From the NCBI GenBank assembly GCA_964035575.1, contig OZ037879.1, forward strand, positions 1,116,001 through 1,180,000: a DNA stretch of 64,000 bases, given 5' to 3'. A program made the position numbers and the translations under genes. The stretch comes from Rhynchopus sp. YZ270_cl-10 (Eukaryota > Euglenozoa > Diplonemea > Diplonemida > Diplonemidae). The stretch's first letter is position 1. The number at the start of each line of letters is the position of its first letter. Below, one piece after another: positions 60,114-64,000 of the stretch. The notes beneath the pieces are model-generated. The model did no database searches. It had not been told where the DNA came from and saw nothing but the letters and a program-made list of their open reading frames with translations.

Positions 60114-60837
60114 ATGAGCAGAGTTACCGGTGATGCGTGCAACAGGGGGCAGTACATGGGCAACAAGCCCAGCTCGAGGGTGCTTGCGCCGCCAGGGGGA
60201 GGGTCGTCGTTCTCGCTAGGGTGGGATGAGTCGGTATGGTTAGTGGTTGTTTTATACTATTTGCAGTTTGTCAGACGATGTGCAAATAATGTGTTTGTTG
60301 ACTGTTTCTATGTTTTGTTTCAAGATAATGTTATATTTTTGTCATCCGTTGAGCGGCTAGGATCAACCTTCCAATATTATCCCATCTTTCGCTGTGTGGA
60401 TGCTTCAATGCAACACGAACCTTTGAGACGAAGAGACAGTAACTTTTTTTCATTTTTCAACGTTTTATCCTCACTCCATTCAGAAGCCACCCCAGCAGGC
60501 GCCTGTTGTGAACAAGCAGAACGTTTATAACAATGAAGTGGGCAACGCACCTGCACAGGTGAACGTGCCGCCCCCTGAGATGGGGGAGCTGCTGCAGGGT
60601 GGTGGTGTGGACCCGCGGTTGGGGCAGCAGCAGTCGGTGCCGCCGCAGAGAGCTATGCCTGTGCAGCAGCAGCAGCAGCAGCAACAACAACAGCAACAGC
60701 AACAACAGCCCGGTGCCCACACCTCCTCCAATGCGTGGGCCTCCAACGCCAGCCAGAACAGCGGCAACGTCCTCTCCGAACGTCCCAGCACCCGCATCCA
60801 CCAGCCCCCGGGTGGCAAGTCATCCATCTCTTTCTGA
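60114..60837 (+). CDS. Jupiter/HN1-like protein 1, two exons
   Basis: Exons are 60114-60233 and 60484-60837 (40 and 117 codons, phase 0), giving 157 residues. The intron is GTATGG...TTCAG. Residues 20-38 (SSRVLAPPGGGSSFSLGW) match the N-terminal signature of the Jupiter/HN1 (JPT) family of microtubule-associated proteins, and the end (RIHQPPGGKSSISF) repeats the PPGG-S-S-x-F element typical of the family's C-terminus. The middle is disordered, with a Gln run (about 92-106) from mixed CAG/CAA codons. A shared SSNAWASN-SQNSGN-LSER block links it to the second copy. It probably acts on microtubules or as a cytoplasmic adaptor. A TTTATTTAG acceptor-like sequence touches the ATG, so a 5' untranslated intron or a trans-splice site is possible. 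Confidence 0.72.
60662..60708 (+). repeat. CAG/CAA repeat in Jupiter-like gene 1
   Basis: About fifteen CAG or CAA codons. The mixture suggests an older or stabilised repeat. Confidence 0.9.
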
Positions 60838-61219
60838 GTTGTTTTTTTGTCAGATTTGGAATAGACATCGGGAAATAAAAAAAACAAACCAAATGCGTTC
60901 GAAAAAGGAAAAGAGGGCGTACGACGATCGTGTGTTGTGTGTGATGTGTGCGTGTAGGAAGGCTGCCAGAGGGTGTCTTCTTTTTGCGATCTAGAGTCAA
61001 GATGGTGTGAATGGCACTGAACCAACAGATTGGTGAACCGTCTGTGAGTATACTAGCCTTCTGGTGGCATTGAGTCCCGAACATACCTCTTGGGTGGTTT
61101 GTCCAGGGGATAAGGTGGGGTCTGGTTTCTAGTACTTGAGTTTTCAAAAAAAAACAGAAGAGTACTTGAGTACTTTTGTACATTCATGCTGATTTGTCGA
61201 TACAGTAAAAATAAAAATG

Positions 61220-61268
61220 TAGTGGGGCACTCTAGGGTGGCTACACTAATACAACCAAGTTTTCAAAA
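61220..61268 (+). repeat. SR1 copy
   Basis: TAGTGGGGCACTCTAGGGTG, GCTACACTAATACAACCAAG, TTTTC. Confidence 0.85.
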
Positions 61269-61365
61269 ATAAAAAAAATCCATTCGTGCTTAGTCACACT
61301 AACCCAACGGAATGGAAGAGTGAGTAAAAAATGAAGTGCGCAAAAAAAAGAAAAGAAAACTGTAC

Positions 61366-61423
61366 AAAGCCTTAGGGCGACATTGTGTACAGATCCTACC
61401 TCGGTAGGTGATTGTCGAGACAA
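61366..61423 (+). repeat. SR4 copy
   Basis: AAAGCCTTAGGGCGACATTG, TGTACAGATCCTACCTCGGT, AGGTGATTGTCGAGAC. Confidence 0.65.
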
Positions 61424-62670
61424 CAAAAGAAAAGAAAAGAAAAAAAAAGGTAGCAATAAGGGCCGTGGTAGCCGAAGAAGCAGATTTCACTCTTTTTGGT
61501 TCTCCTGAATTGAAGGCATACCGAGCCACCTTTGACCCCCCCCTCCACCTTTCTTGCCATATGTTTGTGGGGTAAAATGAAGACGGAAAAAAAAAAAAAA
61601 AAAAAAGAAATAACGAAGGCTAAAAATGGCAGCTTTTCTCCACTGAGGCCAGCCTTTTTCAATCACACTTTTCCCTTCTTTTTTTTCTCCCACAGCAAAA
61701 AGAAAACTGTTTGATGGCACTCCACCAAAAAAAGGGAGTGAAGACCTATCTAAATCAGATTGTTTTTTAATTATTTTTTTTAATTGGCATTTTTTTATTT
61801 AGAACAGTCGTTATTACAAAAGCCCACATGAATATCACTTCCCTGACCCAGTCAGAATATAAGCAAAGCAAGTATTAGAGTATACTGCACTGCTGCACTG
61901 GTTAGACAGTGCTAATATAGTCTCTTATGTACCGGTCTTCCAGGTAAGGGTAAGTCTCAAAAAGATATTCAAACTAAGTGGCCTCTTTAGAAACAAATCC
62001 CTTTTCCCCTTCTCCCTCCTCTCTCAGAAATTTTTGTGTTATTCCGTTCACTTTTTAGAAAAAAAAACAATTTTTTTTTGGGGGGTCGAACGCTGCATAG
62101 GCATCCGACACTCAAAAAGATGTGAAGAAAGTTTGTCCAATTTTTTTGCACAAAAATAAAAGGACAAAATAATTTCATTTTTTTTCCAGCCTTTTTTTTA
62201 AAACGGACGATTTTCGTTTTGAACCTTTCATGAGCCTTTGGGGTGATACTGGCTAAGACACTACCTTGGTAGATGATTTGGCACAACACACACACACACA
62301 CAAAAACATCTCGTTCTCTTACCTTAAATCCTCTACTACTCTCAGAATTGGCTGTGTTTAGCAGGGTTGGGGGGGTGTGTTGGTTGTTGTGTTGTCCCTA
62401 CCCTCCCCACCCCCTTCGGCCATATTTCTTCTTTTTTTATTTCACTAAAACAGCACAAACGAAAAAGACAAAAAAAAGGGGTAGTTTTGTGACTTTTTGT
62501 CTTTGCGTTGGGTTTGGCTTGATGGTTGAAAGAAGAACTGCAGAGGGGGGCTTCTGTGCTTCAGCATGCAGAAAGGGAAAATGCCATCCTACACTCTACA
62601 AAAAACAAACACACCCCACCTCTCAAGATCTGTGTTTTCTACACCCAAAAACAAAAAACAAAACCTCAAA

Positions 62671-63151
62671 ATGGTCATGGGCGATCCCTGCAACCGTGGA
62701 CAGTTCATCGGAGGACGTGCGAGCTCCAGGGTTCTGGCCCAGCCGGTATGGCCAAACTTTCCCCCTTTTTTACCCCTTTTTTAAACACACCACACAACAG
62801 GGTGGCAACTCGTCGTTCTCTCTTGGCTGGGAGCCTGAGCCGGTGCGCGCACCTCCGGCAGCAGCTGCACCTGCACCGCAAATGCAGCAGCAGCAGCAGC
62901 AGCCGCCTGTTCAGCAGCAGCAGTACCAGCAGCAGCAACAGCAGCAGCAGTTCGCTGCACCCCCTGCCCCACAGGAGAAGGAGAACAGGCCGATGAGCAG
63001 CAACGCACCGCACACAGGCTCCGGCAAGAACTACACCTCCTCCAACGCATGGGCCTCGAACGTCAGCCAGAACAGCGGCAACATGCTGTCCGAGCGCTCC
63101 TCCACCCGCATCCACCAGCCCCCGGGTGGTGCCTCGTCCATCAGCTTCTAA
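62671..63151 (+). CDS. Jupiter/HN1-like protein 2, two exons
   Basis: Exons are 62671-62745 and 62801-63151 (25 and 116 codons, phase 0), giving 141 residues. The intron is only 55 bases (GTATGG...CAACAG). Starts at MVMGDPCNRGQFIGG, or at the second ATG two codons later, which matches paralogue 1 better (MSRVTGDACNRGQYMGN). SSRVLAQP-GGNSSFSLGW spans the splice and RIHQPPGGASSISF ends the protein, as in paralogue 1. The intron sits between PP and GG of the signature here, but after the signature in paralogue 1. Three Gln runs lie at about 52-90. EKENRPMSS and GKNYTSSNAWASNVSQ precede the end. Confidence 0.72.
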
Positions 63152-64000
63152 AGCTACGGTCGAGAAGATCCTGCTTCCACAGTGAGAGAGAAGATAACGT
63201 TACCATATTCAGGTGACCAAGCACGAGAGGCTTAGGTTCATCTCATAAATTTTTCTAATAACTCCCTTTTAGATCCTCCCCCAACCCCGTTTATTTCTGA
63301 ATGGCATAATTTTTTTTTGTGAAATCTGTCGAAAAAGACGTTTTCGGATGTCCTTATTCTTCGATAGGTTTTCAAAAAAGAGGAAAAAAAAAAAAAGCCA
63401 GTCAACTGTGATTATTTTAGATCCCCCTTATTCCCGTATTCCTCACCTCTTCCCTTCTCCACTGCTTTTTGAATCCCACCCCCTTTTTTTTTTTTGGTGT
63501 ATTAGAAATGTGTTTACTTTTGTTGTCAGGGGGAAAATAAAATAAAAATACTAAACAAGAGTGAAGACTGTCTCTCTGGCAGCTACACTAAAAAAAATCA
63601 ACAGATTTTCTCAACCAAACCACTTAATCGAGACGCTGCAACCTACGATAAAAAGGAAGGTGGAGATTACACAAACTGTTGGCAACACAACCGAGGCAAC
63701 TCCACTACTCCAACAATTTGTGGGTTGCACAAATGAGAGGGACACATATCTCCCTTCCTCAGCTGGTGTTTTCAACTCCTGATGTCAACCCAGATGTTTT
63801 CAACAAAAAAAATAAAAAGTAACAATACAACAATAACAACAGCAACAAAACCATAGGGGGTGATGCAAAAAAACCCCCCCCTTTTTTGCTATTTTTTTTT
63901 CTGTTTCTAAAGAAAGGGAAAAGGTGTTATAAAGTGGCAAAGCTTTTGTGCGAGTATGTAGTTGAATGACAGCCCGCAGATCCGCTCTTTGTTACAAAAT
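63152..64000. other. 3' flank of the last gene
   Basis: SR2 at 63210-63246 lies 60 bases past the stop. A diverged SR1-like piece (GGCAGCTACACTAAAAAAAA) is at about 63577. No further gene is seen before the window ends. Confidence 0.5.
63210..63246 (+). repeat. SR2 copy after Jupiter-like gene 2
   Basis: CAGGTGACCAAGCACGAGAG, GCTTAGGTTCATCTCATAAA, then TTTTTC. Probably in the 3' untranslated region. Confidence 0.75.

Larger units (their letters stand above)
60838..62670. other. Spacer between the Jupiter-like paralogues
   Basis: Holds SR1 (61220-61268) and SR4 (61366-61423), here in the order SR1 then SR4, the reverse of other pairs. No gene is recognised. Confidence 0.5.

Overview
This window is nuclear DNA of a unicellular eukaryote. 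The evidence is spliced genes with GT-AG introns (donors mostly GTATGT or GTATGG), a telomerase reverse transcriptase, a kinesin, a cyclin, an EF-hand light chain and Jupiter/HN1-like proteins. Exons are GC-rich with mixed codon use. The DNA between them is AT-rich and full of long A, T and C runs. I cannot name the species. A divergent small-subunit rRNA fragment at 55995-56138 is the best handle for placing it. Its stretch before the conserved GGCTCATTA looks somewhat euglenozoan-like to me, but I hold that weakly.

Layout. 400-3945: a single-exon TERT. 4618-9525: a three-exon PHO80-type cyclin whose second intron holds a DIRS/VIPER-like reverse-transcribing element (about 5422-9328). 9526-16200: no gene seen, several short repeats. 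16201-16992: a probably N-myristoylated protein with a tubby/LURP-one-like fold. 18822-21359 and 24461-27055: two tandem copies of a secreted-type WD40 plus multi-pass membrane protein, with their upstream regions duplicated too. 29410-31075: a two-exon SPRY-like protein. 31076-48279: 17 kb without a convincing gene but with many short structured repeats, foldback elements and a TIR-bounded element. 48280-52662: a kinesin carrying armadillo repeats and calpain domain-III-like modules. 53509-54453: a secreted protein with two discoidin-like domains. 54835-55470 (minus): an unrecognised coding segment. 55745-56669: a small three-exon gene with an SSU rRNA fragment in its first intron. 57723-58770: an essential-light-chain/calmodulin-like protein. 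60114-60837 and 62671-63151: two Jupiter/HN1-like paralogues with polyglutamine.

The most unusual feature is a set of at least eight short (30-80 nt) dispersed repeat families, called SR1 to SR8 here, most of which can fold into compact hairpins. They lie in introns, just downstream of genes and in intergenic DNA. I found none in an exon, although one SR7 copy ends just upstream of a gene. Several end in a similar C/T-rich tail, and some occur as ordered pairs (SR4-SR1, SR5-SR2, SR3-SR2). Separate foldback elements at 38399-38625, 43413-43604 and 43603-43924 are each built from a private short motif. The genes share no obvious pathway. Kinesin, light chain and Jupiter-like proteins fit the cytoskeleton, TERT and cyclin fit chromosome ends and the cell cycle, and the WD40 and discoidin proteins fit the cell surface.
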